Origin: Pseudoalteromonas luteoviolacea DSM 6061 | Lineage (GTDB): Bacteria > Pseudomonadota > Gammaproteobacteria > Enterobacterales > Alteromonadaceae | Assembly: GCF_001625655.1 (NCBI RefSeq) | Contig: NZ_AUYB01000078.1 | Location: 19,791-83,790, forward strand | Direction: 5' to 3' | Length of the DNA stretch: 64,000 nucleotides | Shown here: piece by piece, positions 25,971 through 34,989 of the stretch | Numbering within the stretch: the first letter of the stretch is position 1 | Layout of the letters: each line of letters begins with the position of its first letter | Translations under genes and position numbers: made by a program | Notes under the pieces: generated by a model | Told to the model about the DNA's origin: nothing | Seen by the model: only the letters and a program-made list of their open reading frames with translations | Databases searched by the model: none

Positions 25971-28598
25971 TTAAAATTTGTAGTCCAGTTTTAAGTATCC
26001 ACGCCGGCCAACAGTATCGTAAGTAAACACATCTGTATTCGCATCATTCCATGAAGTTAAAAAAGGAGGTCGTTTATCAAAAATGTTGTCGATACCCACT
26101 GATAGCTTTAACGCATTTTCAAAGCTGTAACCAACTTGTAGATCGTGATACACAATACTTGGTACTTGAGCGCCAATTGGGCCACCGCCATTTTCATCGG
26201 CTGCTTTACCAATGTATTGTATGCTGTATGTTGCTTGCCACTGTGTAATTTTAAGCGTTGCGTTTGCGTTTGACCTCCATTTAGTAAAGCTGCCTCTATC
26301 AGAGGTGATCTTTCCTAATAACAGCTCTGTTTCAGCACCAGCAAAGGCAGTGTTCTCGTGTTTGAGCAAACGTGTTGTATCCCAATTGATACGATAAGCA
26401 TAAGGGCCAGCAGTCCCATTGAAGTTGAGATTTAAATCTAGCCCTGCAACATGCTCATTCGCGGCGTTCATCGGACGCTTTTCAAGTTCCGCGATTTGTT
26501 GTGTTTTTGGGTCTCTTATGAAGTTATCACAATATGCTTGATAAGCGACTGGGTCGCTATAGCATAGGCGAAGCATGTTTGAACCAGATACAGAGTTGAT
26601 AGCGTTGTCGACCTTGATGTCAAAGTAATCTAGCGACGCAGAGAAGACATTGTTCTGATACACAAACCCCAGTGTAAAGGTATTGGCAGTTTCTGGACTA
26701 ACTTCAGGGTTACCTCCTACACCAGTCCTGATGGTAGCGCCATCTTGAACAAATCCTTTGGGTACACCGGCTGCCAAGCAATTTTTTAAAATAACATCTG
26801 TGGCATTTTCACATGGATCCTTCGTAATCAGGTTTTCAACATTTGTTCCACCAAATAATTCTGTGATGGTTGGGGTTCTAAAAGCACTAGAACGCACACC
26901 TCTTAGCAATAATTGTTCATTGACACGCCATGTTAGACCAAGTTTATAAGTTGTTTCTGCGTCAAAATATTCGTAGTCGGAATAGCGCACGGCAATATCT
27001 GCATTGATTGCGTCAGCTACCTTAATATCTTTCATTACTGGTACCGAAAGCTCGAAGAAAGCTTCTTTAACATCTGTACTTCCTGATATTGCGTCCTCTT
27101 CACCATTTTGCATGGCAATGGCATCTGGGTTACGCCAGCCTTTTTCTTTTCTGTATACCGCGCCCGTCGCAAATACCAATGGCCCCGCAGATAGCTCTGT
27201 CAGGTCGCCACTCAGCTCAAGATTTACAGATTGCAACTCGTTGCCTCCTGTACCCTCACGTTGATAAGTGACGAAGTCAATGACTTGTTCAGTGAGCGTG
27301 CCAATACCAAAGTAGTCCCCACATGGTATAGCTGCATTGATTGCTGTACTGCAAAGCTCTGCATTGAGCGTTTGAGCAACTCGTTCATCATCAAAATCAT
27401 AACTCCAGCCATCAGTACCCGTATTTCTTCCATGGGTATAAGTGGCTTGCCATATCCAGTGATTACTCAATGTACCATTAAAATTTAAAGTGCCTTGGAA
27501 TGTATCTGTTTCTTGATAAAATTCAGGGTTATGCACTTCAATATTACGGCGGCGTTTAAGTGTAAGGTCTTGGCCTGTTGGGTTATAAATAAAGTCAGCC
27601 GCCACATCAACGGGGTTAAAGCCTCTGGGCGTGACAATTTGGTCTGAGCGGCGATTTGCGTATATCAGAGAGGTTTCGAGTTGAATATTATTTGAAACTT
27701 CATAATCAATAAGGGTTGCCAAATTAAGACGCTTCATTGGGCTGTAGGCATTGAGAGATTCAAACCAATTGTAGCCATGTTTACTGTTGTTATAGGTTTC
27801 GTAGGGCACGTCATTGTTAGCAGGGTTTTGATTAAATTGAACTTCAGTGCCATCTGCTAGCAGTGCACGTCCGCCAATGGTTGTACCTGAATAAATGCAA
27901 TTAAGTTCGCCATCAGACTCGCTTAAGGGGCAGGGGTTACGGGTAGATTGCAATGCATTGCCATTGTCCACATAATTCAGATTAACGCTGATATGACCGC
28001 GCTTAAAAGCGCCACCAAATGTTGCATTGAACTCTGCATTTTCGGCATCTTTTTTACTGCTTTGACCAATTTTTAAGCTTAGCTGCATCCCATTAAAGTC
28101 TGACTTTGTGATGATATTAACAACGCCAGCAACAGCATCGGCGCCATAAATCGCTGAAGCACCATCTTTGAGAATATCAATGCGTTCAACTAATCCCATA
28201 GGGATCATATTGAGATCTGGACTATCATTGGCCCCAGTGCCGCCAGCGACAAGACGCTTACCATTTAGCAGTACAAGGGTACGTTTGATACCCATACCGC
28301 GCAGGTTGATTTGTGCAGTTGCATAGCCATTACTCGTCCAGTATGCGTTGGTTGCATTACCGGCTGGACCTGCAGATACACTTAGGCCTTGTAAAACTTC
28401 TTCAAGGTTAGAAGCGCCGGTTATGGCCAAGTCACCAGCAGTTAATGTTGTAATTGGGCTTGCCGATTCGAGGTCTATATTTTTGATTTTTGAGCCTGTA
28501 ACTTCAAATCGTTCAATTTGTGCGGTTTGTTCGGCTGTCGCAAACTGAGTAAAGCTAAGTGTGAAAAGTGCAAGGGAGATTTTGGAATATGAAAACAT
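25971..28598 (-). CDS. TonB-dependent outer-membrane receptor
   Basis: The protein has 875 residues. The signal peptide ends near ATAEQ, followed by a TonB-box-like FEVTGSKI and the plug domain (INLRGMGIKRTLVLLNGKRL, ILKDGASAIYGADAVAGVVNIITK). The C-terminal barrel ends in LKLDYKF with the terminal Phe. It matches the large group of receptors that marine gammaproteobacteria use for peptides, carbohydrates or siderophores; the ligand is not predictable here. The next gene upstream on the strand is a cytosine-permease-like transporter. Confidence 0.93.
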   Translation of the reverse strand: MFSYSKISLALFTLSFTQFATAEQTAQIERFEVTGSKIKNIDLESASPITTLTAGDLAITGASNLEEVLQGLSVSAGPAGNATNAYWTSNGYATAQINLRGMGIKRTLVLLNGKRLVAGGTGANDSPDLNMIPMGLVERIDILKDGASAIYGADAVAGVVNIITKSDFNGMQLSLKIGQSSKKDAENAEFNATFGGAFKRGHISVNLNYVDNGNALQSTRNPCPLSESDGELNCIYSGTTIGGRALLADGTEVQFNQNPANNDVPYETYNNSKHGYNWFESLNAYSPMKRLNLATLIDYEVSNNIQLETSLIYANRRSDQIVTPRGFNPVDVAADFIYNPTGQDLTLKRRRNIEVHNPEFYQETDTFQGTLNFNGTLSNHWIWQATYTHGRNTGTDGWSYDFDDERVAQTLNAELCSTAINAAIPCGDYFGIGTLTEQVIDFVTYQREGTGGNELQSVNLELSGDLTELSAGPLVFATGAVYRKEKGWRNPDAIAMQNGEEDAISGSTDVKEAFFELSVPVMKDIKVADAINADIAVRYSDYEYFDAETTYKLGLTWRVNEQLLLRGVRSSAFRTPTITELFGGTNVENLITKDPCENATDVILKNCLAAGVPKGFVQDGATIRTGVGGNPEVSPETANTFTLGFVYQNNVFSASLDYFDIKVDNAINSVSGSNMLRLCYSDPVAYQAYCDNFIRDPKTQQIAELEKRPMNAANEHVAGLDLNLNFNGTAGPYAYRINWDTTRLLKHENTAFAGAETELLLGKITSDRGSFTKWRSNANATLKITQWQATYSIQYIGKAADENGGGPIGAQVPSIVYHDLQVGYSFENALKLSVGIDNIFDKRPPFLTSWNDANTDVFTYDTVGRRGYLKLDYKF

Positions 28599-28656
28599 AA
28601 AGACAACTCAGTGAAAAAACTGCGGCGAGTATAAAGAACTTATTAAAGTTTGAGAT

Positions 28657-28673
28657 GTGACAAATTGTCGCAC
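28657..28673. promoter_or_regulatory. Imperfect inverted repeat upstream of the TonB receptor
   Basis: GTGACAAATTGTCGCAC is a near-perfect palindrome (one mismatch pair) with AAAGT and ACTTT flanks. It lies about 60 bases before the receptor start. It could be an operator; I cannot name the regulator. Confidence 0.4.
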
Positions 28674-28721
28674 TTTAAAAGTTTTTATTTTAATCACTTA
28701 GCAGCTTTTCAGAATGCTTGG

Positions 28722-29936
28722 CTAAAATTTTCTCGATATCTTTTGAAGTAACAAAAAGCAGGTTAAACTTGCCATAACCGCATTGAGTGGCACTATGCCG
28801 GGTAGCCAATGAGCAGCTGCGATAGCCACTGCGACACTAACTAATGCTTGCCAATTCACCAATGCAAACTCATATTGTGTAAAGTTTTGATACTTCTCTT
28901 TATTTGTAAAGTAGTGTGCAATAAGTACCCCACCAATAGGTGGAATAGCCGCTGATAAAAAAACCAACCAATCAACAAAGTGATTGTATAACCAAAGCGC
29001 ACAAAGAGTGCCAATTGCACCATTTATGACACTTAGGTATTTACTGGGCAATCCGGTTATATTGGCAAACCCCAAACTTGATGCGTAAAGTGCATTGTCA
29101 TTGGTGGTCCAAATGTTTAAGCCCAGCACGATAATTGCGGGGAGAATAAGGCCTTGCAACATCAGTACTTCCGAAATATCCGCTTTCCCTGTCGCGGCAG
29201 CTCCAGCGCCACCAAATACAAACATTAAACTATTGCCTAGGAAAAATGCCACAATGGTGATGAATATAGCCACTTTGGCATTTTCACTAAAGCGCATAAA
29301 GTCAGCCGTTAAAGTCCCTGCTGAGATAAAAGAGCCAACGACTAATGAAATGGCTTGAGCTTGACTGAGAGATTGCTCTGCGGGTCGAGCCGCCAGCTGG
29401 CCTAATCCGCCAGCTCCCTCAAGTGCTAGCCAGACAGAAAAGCCACCTAATAATGTAATTGCTGGGACTGCTACTGCGGATAATATTAGCAACGCCGATA
29501 TCCCAATATAAGCCGTTGCAGTCATTAAAGCGCCTGCAATCAGTATGAGCGTATTGAGGTCCACTCCCGTAATTTTTTCTACTGGCAATGCAAACATAGC
29601 AACACCCACTCCAAACCAGCCGACCTGTGTACCTGCTAGTAATAAAGAAGGTAACCAAGAGCCTTTAACACCAAATGAAAAGCGTGCGAGCAAATGTGTA
29701 GATAGACCGGTAGATGCGCCTATATAGGCAAGTGTGGCTGTGTACACTGCTAAAATACAGTTACCTATTGCGATAGTTATGAAAAATTGTGTCGGTTCTA
29801 AACCAACACCGAGCTTACCACCTGTCCACATACTGGCTGAAAAAAACGTTAAACCAAGCATCAACATAAGCATTGAAAGCGAGGAACGCCTTGCTTTTTT
29901 GGGCACTGCAATTAAATCATATTCGCGGTCTGCCAT
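28722..29936 (-). CDS. Cytosine permease-like transporter (NCS1 family)
   Basis: About twelve membrane helices in 404 residues. FFSASMWTGGKLGVGL, LARFSFGVKGSWLPSLLLAGTQVGWFGVGVAMF and LNIWTTNDNALYASSLG are NCS1/CodB-type signatures. It imports cytosine or a related nucleobase with H+ or Na+. I use the ATG at 29936 (GGAGAA upstream), 25 codons inside the longest frame. No codA deaminase is nearby; the neighbour downstream is the TonB receptor, which may not be functionally linked. Confidence 0.88.
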   Translation of the reverse strand: MADREYDLIAVPKKARRSSLSMLMLMLGLTFFSASMWTGGKLGVGLEPTQFFITIAIGNCILAVYTATLAYIGASTGLSTHLLARFSFGVKGSWLPSLLLAGTQVGWFGVGVAMFALPVEKITGVDLNTLILIAGALMTATAYIGISALLILSAVAVPAITLLGGFSVWLALEGAGGLGQLAARPAEQSLSQAQAISLVVGSFISAGTLTADFMRFSENAKVAIFITIVAFFLGNSLMFVFGGAGAAATGKADISEVLMLQGLILPAIIVLGLNIWTTNDNALYASSLGFANITGLPSKYLSVINGAIGTLCALWLYNHFVDWLVFLSAAIPPIGGVLIAHYFTNKEKYQNFTQYEFALVNWQALVSVAVAIAAAHWLPGIVPLNAVMASLTCFLLLQKISRKF

Positions 29937-30084
29937 AAGTTCTCCATCGAGTAATTCGCTTTTAATTGTAGGGAGACAATGCAGACAAAATATGGAGAAG
30001 CTAGATCTCAAAACGTATTAAGTACACATGCCCAAGGCGTATTTGCTATACTCCGCGCATCTTTAGCTGTATCAATAGGCGCGT

Positions 30085-31317
30085 ATGTCTTTTCAATCCT
30101 TAAACCTTGTTGACGAATTAAATCAAGCACTCTCTCACCTTGAGTTTGCCGAGCCAACAGAAATACAAAAATTAAGCATTCCAATTGTAATGCAAGGCAG
30201 TGATTTATTGGCCACAGCGCAAACAGGAACCGGAAAAACAGCAGCCTTTATGTTACCTATTCTAAACAAGCTTATCAGTGCGGAACATACAGATTGTGCT
30301 GTACGCGCATTGGTACTGGCACCAACAAGAGAGCTGGCACAACAAGTTGCAAAAGACGCTCGGCGCTTAGCTAAGTTCAGTGAAATTAAAGTAGCTTGCA
30401 TATATGGTGGCGCAAATATTGGCCCGCAAGAAAAAATATTAAAAGAAGGCGCGGACATTGTTGTCGCAACTCCTGGGCGATTACTTGACCATATGATTAA
30501 AGGGACGTTGTCATTAAACGCTGTTGAACAACTGGTGTTTGATGAGGCAGATCGTATGTTGGATATGGGCTTTATTGGTGAAATAAAGCGTATCATGCGA
30601 AAAATGCCTGAAAAACGTCAAACTTTGCTGTTTTCAGCAACCATGGATGATGTAGTTCTTTCACAAGTGAATACTTGGCTCAATAACCCCCAACGCGTGG
30701 GAGTAGAGCAACAAAACAGCACAGCAGATAAAGTTGAGCAAGTATTTTATGCGGTTGATGAAGAGCGCAAACGCGAGCTAATTGCACATTTAATTGGTAA
30801 AAATAACTGGCAGCAAGTACTTGTATTTACACGTACTAAAAAAAGTGCTGATGATTACGCTAAAGAGTTAAACAAAGATGGGTTGGCCACATTAGCTATT
30901 CATGGAGATAAATCTCAAGGTGCCAGAGATCGTGCCCTTGAACAATTTAAAAGTGGTAAAACACGCGTACTGGTAGCGACTGATGTTGCCGCGCGTGGTA
31001 TTGATATTAAAGCACTGAGCTATGTGATTAATGCTGAATTACCTTATGTAGCAGAGGATTATATCCACCGAATTGGTCGAACTGGACGTGCTGGCAATAC
31101 AGGGCAATCGATATCTTTAGTGAGCATTGATGAGCAATGGTTGCTAGAAGAAATAGAAGTGCTATTAGATGCGCGTCTTACACCACAATGGCTGGTTGGC
31201 TATGAGCCAGACCTAACCCGAGAGCCAAAAGATAACCGTAAAAATACGCCGAAGTCACGAAAGCAAAGGGATAAAAAACGAATTTTGGGGCAACGCACCA
31301 CACGAAGAAATAAGTAA
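30085..31317 (+). CDS. DEAD-box RNA helicase (RhlE-like)
   Basis: The protein has 410 residues and all helicase motifs: FAEPTEIQKLSIP (Q motif), ATAQTGTGKTAAF (I), PTRELAQQ (Ia), VATPGRLLD, VFDEADRMLDMGF (II), LLFSATM (III), ATDVAARGIDIKAL and YIHRIGRTGRAG (VI). The C-terminal 40 residues are basic and disordered, usual for RhlE-type proteins that bind RNA in ribosome assembly or decay. Single-gene unit. Confidence 0.93.
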   Translation: MSFQSLNLVDELNQALSHLEFAEPTEIQKLSIPIVMQGSDLLATAQTGTGKTAAFMLPILNKLISAEHTDCAVRALVLAPTRELAQQVAKDARRLAKFSEIKVACIYGGANIGPQEKILKEGADIVVATPGRLLDHMIKGTLSLNAVEQLVFDEADRMLDMGFIGEIKRIMRKMPEKRQTLLFSATMDDVVLSQVNTWLNNPQRVGVEQQNSTADKVEQVFYAVDEERKRELIAHLIGKNNWQQVLVFTRTKKSADDYAKELNKDGLATLAIHGDKSQGARDRALEQFKSGKTRVLVATDVAARGIDIKALSYVINAELPYVAEDYIHRIGRTGRAGNTGQSISLVSIDEQWLLEEIEVLLDARLTPQWLVGYEPDLTREPKDNRKNTPKSRKQRDKKRILGQRTTRRNK

Positions 31318-31405
31318 TTCAAAAGCGTTAAGCCTAAATTTGATAGGAGCGAATTCGAATCAAGAATGGGAATGCATCGCGCGGTATGCTCCCATTCTGC
31401 AAGAT

Positions 31406-31879
31406 TTAATTTTCAGGTTTGAATAAAGGAACTGGCTTTGCGTTTGGCTGATTAGCAGCTTGGGCGATTTCGTTGTAGTTTTGTTTGATGTCGACGATAA
31501 GTGCGTAGGCGCCTTTGGTGGTGACTCTAGAACCGATGACAAAAGTACCGATGATGTTTACTTGCTCCTTTGAAATGGTAAAGCAAATTGGGTTGGCAAT
31601 TGGTGCTCGTTGAGATTGGGAAATAAATACAGACGAGTAACAATAATTACCAGCCTTGAGGTAAACCTGTTTAATTTTTTTGTTCATGTGAATTGTTCTA
31701 ATTGAACTATCAGCCATGTTGACAATTTGAAACCTTCCTCCTTTTTCAGAAAGCGTTCTTGTTTTTGGCTTATTCTGTTTGTTTAACTCAACCCAATTAA
31801 TAGTAAATAGCGTATTTGGTTCATTGGCTATTACCGTTGCGCTGAATAACGCTAGACACATTATTATCCACTTTTGCAT
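31406..31879 (-). CDS. Secreted protein of unknown function
   Basis: A 157-residue protein with a clear signal peptide (MQKWIIMCLALFSATVIANE) and a GGAG site before ATG. Three Cys residues could form a disulfide. The middle looks like a beta-rich domain (FTINWVELNKQNKPKTRTLSEKGG..., then IKQVYLKAGNYCYSSVFISQ). I recognise no family. Likely periplasmic. Confidence 0.6.
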   Translation of the reverse strand: MQKWIIMCLALFSATVIANEPNTLFTINWVELNKQNKPKTRTLSEKGGRFQIVNMADSSIRTIHMNKKIKQVYLKAGNYCYSSVFISQSQRAPIANPICFTISKEQVNIIGTFVIGSRVTTKGAYALIVDIKQNYNEIAQAANQPNAKPVPLFKPEN

Positions 31880-32091
31880 TATAAATTCTCCATTGAGTTT
31901 TACTGTGAATCTTGTGAACTCATTGCGGCTATTATTGTTATTTATTTCATAATTTCAACTGTAAACAGAAAAATGAAAGGGTAACATTGGCCAAATAAGC
32001 GCTTTAAAAGGCTCAGACTATTTGTTTTTAATACTTAATTTAGATATTTTAGGTACAGTCGAGTGAAGTTAGTATTAGGTGAAACTGAGCT

Positions 32092-32643
32092 GTGGATAAA
32101 TTTAAAGTGTTGCAGGAAATAGGAGCGGGAGATTTCCAGCATCTCAATGGAACATTGCAATCCCATTTAATTGGGACGGAACGTATTTTGAAAGAGTGGG
32201 GAAGCAGTAAGTTGTTGCAAGTTGCTGGTTTGTTCCATGCTGCGTATGGCACAGATGGGTTTGATGAAAGCATGGTGGCTTTGGCGCAGCGCAACCGAAT
32301 TGCTGAACTCATTGGCAAAGAGGAAGAGGCATTAGTATATTTATATTGTGCGTGTAATAGAGACTTTGTCTTTGCGCAATTTGGCCGCACCGACTCAATC
32401 CAGTTTAAAAATAGATTTACACAACACATATTTCCATTGGGCAAGTCAGATACAAAGTTACTGTGTGAGCTTACGGCGGCAAATGAGCTAGAACTAGTGA
32501 AGCGCTCACCGTCGTTCAAAAGTCGTCATGGCGTTGGCCTTTTAGATTTATTCAAGCGCATGGCTCCCTATTTAAGTAGCAATGCACATAAAGCATACTC
32601 TATGGCCTTAGCTGATGTAGATATACGCTGCCTCGAGGTTTAA
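32092..32643 (+). CDS. DUF6817-like protein
   Basis: The protein has 183 residues, a GTG start at 32092 and no export signal. The segment HLNGTLQSHLIGTERILKEW followed by LLQVAGLFHAAYGTDGF has spaced His residues like an HD-type helical metal site, the pattern of the DUF6817 group. Function unknown; a hydrolase is conceivable. No operon partners. Confidence 0.65.
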   Translation: MDKFKVLQEIGAGDFQHLNGTLQSHLIGTERILKEWGSSKLLQVAGLFHAAYGTDGFDESMVALAQRNRIAELIGKEEEALVYLYCACNRDFVFAQFGRTDSIQFKNRFTQHIFPLGKSDTKLLCELTAANELELVKRSPSFKSRHGVGLLDLFKRMAPYLSSNAHKAYSMALADVDIRCLEV

Positions 32644-32876
32644 ATATACCCTGTTTAAAATGGCAAAATTGGTAGTGCCACATATTATATAAAAGCTCAC
32701 GTAATTATTCATTCTTTGGTGGTTTTATTAACTCTTAACTTAATCGGTTTCTTTATTCATTACTTGTTAAGTGTCAAACATAAATTTACAAAACACTTCA
32801 TAACATTACATTGCATTCATTTTTAATTCACTGTTTGTGGAATAAATTAGCGCTCATGAACTATTCATAAACTAAA

Positions 32877-33665
32877 ATGGACTTAAAAATGCTTAAACTA
32901 AAAAATAATTTCTTATTTGGTACTCTATTTACATTATTTTCAGCATCCAGTTTTGCAAGTGAACGAATTGCTGATATACAGTTTTCAGATAATAATTTTA
33001 GAAATTGTGTTCAATCGCAAGCGAGTACCAATAACTGGACGTACACTGATCAAGTGACGGAATTAAGCTGTGCACAAGCAATGATTCGACAAGTTGATGA
33101 GCTTAAGTATTTTCAATCACTTGAAAAACTGAACTTATCTTTGAACTACATTGAAGATATTGATGTTACTCAAAATAAACAGTTAACAAGGTTGGAGTTG
33201 TCGGCAAATAAAATTACCGATATTAATCTTCAAAAAAATACCCAACTAGAAACACTATATATGTCGATGAACGATATTAACTCGATTAACTTGAGTAAAA
33301 ATACACAGCTAAAAGTTTTAAGTATGATTGGCAATAAATTGTATTCAGCCGATCTATCTAAAAATGATAAGTTGACTTATGTTGATCTAGGTAGAAACCA
33401 AATCAGTTGGGTATTTCTTCCGACAAATGGTGAAATCACTGAGCTTTCTTTGAGTAACAATAACTTATCGACTCTTAACACCGATAACCTAACGGATTTG
33501 AGGGTTTTAAGGTTGGCGAGTAATAACCTTAAATCACTCTCCATTTCAAAAAATCCAAACTTGATGTTGTTAAACGTCAAATCTAATCCGCTGAATGAGT
33601 CGACTAAGCAAGAACTGAAAAGCATACACGCAATCTACAACTTTATTTTTTTGAAAGATTTCTAA
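32877..33665 (+). CDS. Secreted leucine-rich-repeat protein
   Basis: The protein has 262 residues. A signal peptide (about residues 1-28, cleaved near SSFAS) is followed by two Cys and then at least seven repeats of about 21 residues with the pattern LxxLxLSxNxIxxI, from LEKLNLSLNYIEDIDVTQN to LMLLNVKSNPL. This is the short bacterial (internalin-like) LRR type, used to bind proteins or glycans at the cell surface. It has no anchor, so it is probably periplasmic or secreted. A hairpin at 33679-33714 follows. Confidence 0.82.
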   Translation: MDLKMLKLKNNFLFGTLFTLFSASSFASERIADIQFSDNNFRNCVQSQASTNNWTYTDQVTELSCAQAMIRQVDELKYFQSLEKLNLSLNYIEDIDVTQNKQLTRLELSANKITDINLQKNTQLETLYMSMNDINSINLSKNTQLKVLSMIGNKLYSADLSKNDKLTYVDLGRNQISWVFLPTNGEITELSLSNNNLSTLNTDNLTDLRVLRLASNNLKSLSISKNPNLMLLNVKSNPLNESTKQELKSIHAIYNFIFLKDF

Positions 33666-33678
33666 CCCCGATGAATAC

Positions 33679-33714
33679 AGGTTGCTGACTTTAACTTGAT
33701 GAGTCAGCAAACCT
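33679..33714 (+). terminator. Hairpin terminator after the LRR gene
   Basis: AGGTTGCTGACT pairs with AGTCAGCAAACCT (one bulged A), followed by GCTTTT. Confidence 0.75.
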
Positions 33715-33931
33715 GCTTTTCAAAGCACCTGCCTAAACTGACTCAATTGTTGTTATGCTCGTCCTCAGGCGTTTGGCTTGGGGTATCGACGGCATCCATT
33801 TTTAACACTATTGCCGGTAGCAAGCAGTTTTCACTTTTGACTATGTAATCATTCATTAATTATTGTTGCGCAATTGTGTACCCAAATTAGATTTGTTATT
33901 TTAGGAGCATCAAATACTTATTCTTGGATGA

Positions 33932-34921
33932 TTGGTCTTGTCGCCCTCTGTTATTTCAAAATTTCCACTGCTTTTCTTTATTGCAATTTCACTTTGGTGG
34001 GGGTTTTACTACCAAAGTAACAGTAGCTTGAACGACTTCGGACAAGCCAACTTCGAATTTTTATACCTACTCGATGTATTTATTGTTTTACCCATTATTT
34101 GTTTTCTGGCAGTTAAAAATAAAAAAGAAGCGTTACTGAAAGCTATCACGCTTTGTTGTCTTGCTGTTTGGGTAGGAAGTTACATTATCCCTGCAAGTAG
34201 TAAGTTTATATGGCCCTATCTTGAAAGTGGCCGATATGTTATTTCAGCGCTTATTTTATTATTTGAATTGGCTGCCATCGTTACCGTTGTTCTGGCGATT
34301 AAAACCGCATTGGATGACAAGGTTGACCCTGATTTGGCAATATCCCAGCCCATCGAACGGTTTTTAGGTAAAAGTGTCGTTGCAACAGTTCTTAACTTTG
34401 AAACCAGAATGTGGACATTTGCATTATTTGCCAAGCGTGTTAAACCGGATAATTATCAAGGGTCAAAGCATTTTTCCTATCATCAAAAGGATGGCTCTCA
34501 GAGCAACCTACTGGGCTTTGTGTTTCTAATTGCTCTTGAAATGCCTTTAATGCACCTTCTGTTGCATTTTGCTTGGTCTCCGCTGGCAGCTAATATCGTT
34601 ACAATTTTAAGTTTACTGAGTTTAGTGTTCTTTTTGGCCGAATACAGAGCGATGGCGAAAAGGCCCATATCTATTGATGGAGATGACTTAATCATTCGAT
34701 ATGGTTTATACCAACCCCTAAAGGTACCACTGTCAAATATCAAGGATATTAAAGGCAACGATGTGTTTGTCGCTCGAGAAAAAAGTATAAAACGCTATGT
34801 TTACTCGGGTGTGCCAAACATCAAAATTGTACTGGCAGAGCCAATAGGAGAGGTTGAAAAGATTTTCATTGGCGTAGACAACCCACACTCGTTTATTGAG
34901 TCTATAAAACATAGCCTCTAG
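33932..34921 (+). CDS. Multi-span inner-membrane protein of unknown function
   Basis: The protein has up to 329 residues. About four N-terminal membrane spans (residues ~8-125) are followed by a soluble loop, two more spans (residues ~185-235) and a C-terminal soluble domain that resembles a bacterial PH-like fold (ISIDGDDLIIRYGLYQPLKVPLSNIKDI). No enzyme motif seen. The start codon is unsure: TTG at 33932 or at 33938. Convergent with the decarboxylase gene, sharing its terminator. Confidence 0.6.
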   Translation: MVLSPSVISKFPLLFFIAISLWWGFYYQSNSSLNDFGQANFEFLYLLDVFIVLPIICFLAVKNKKEALLKAITLCCLAVWVGSYIIPASSKFIWPYLESGRYVISALILLFELAAIVTVVLAIKTALDDKVDPDLAISQPIERFLGKSVVATVLNFETRMWTFALFAKRVKPDNYQGSKHFSYHQKDGSQSNLLGFVFLIALEMPLMHLLLHFAWSPLAANIVTILSLLSLVFFLAEYRAMAKRPISIDGDDLIIRYGLYQPLKVPLSNIKDIKGNDVFVAREKSIKRYVYSGVPNIKIVLAEPIGEVEKIFIGVDNPHSFIESIKHSL

Positions 34922-34933
34922 TTAAAGCTCACT

Positions 34934-34962
34934 TAAAAAAAGCCAGCATGGACTTGCTGGCT
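34934..34962 (-). terminator. Rho-independent terminator of the decarboxylase gene
   Basis: AGCCAGCA and TGCTGGCT enclose TGGACT; on the minus strand a U7 run follows directly. Confidence 0.85.
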
Positions 34963-34989
34963 TATACATGATTATTCGAAATGGCTAAG

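Noticed and set aside
30135..30596. 153-residue minus-strand ORF opposite the DEAD-box helicase
   Set aside because: Antisense shadow of an unambiguous helicase gene; Ser/Cys-rich composition is typical of such shadows.
32049..32519. 156-residue minus-strand ORF opposite the DUF6817-like gene
   Set aside because: Antisense shadow with no signal, no start context and low-complexity Ser/Cys content; the plus-strand protein has the better pattern.
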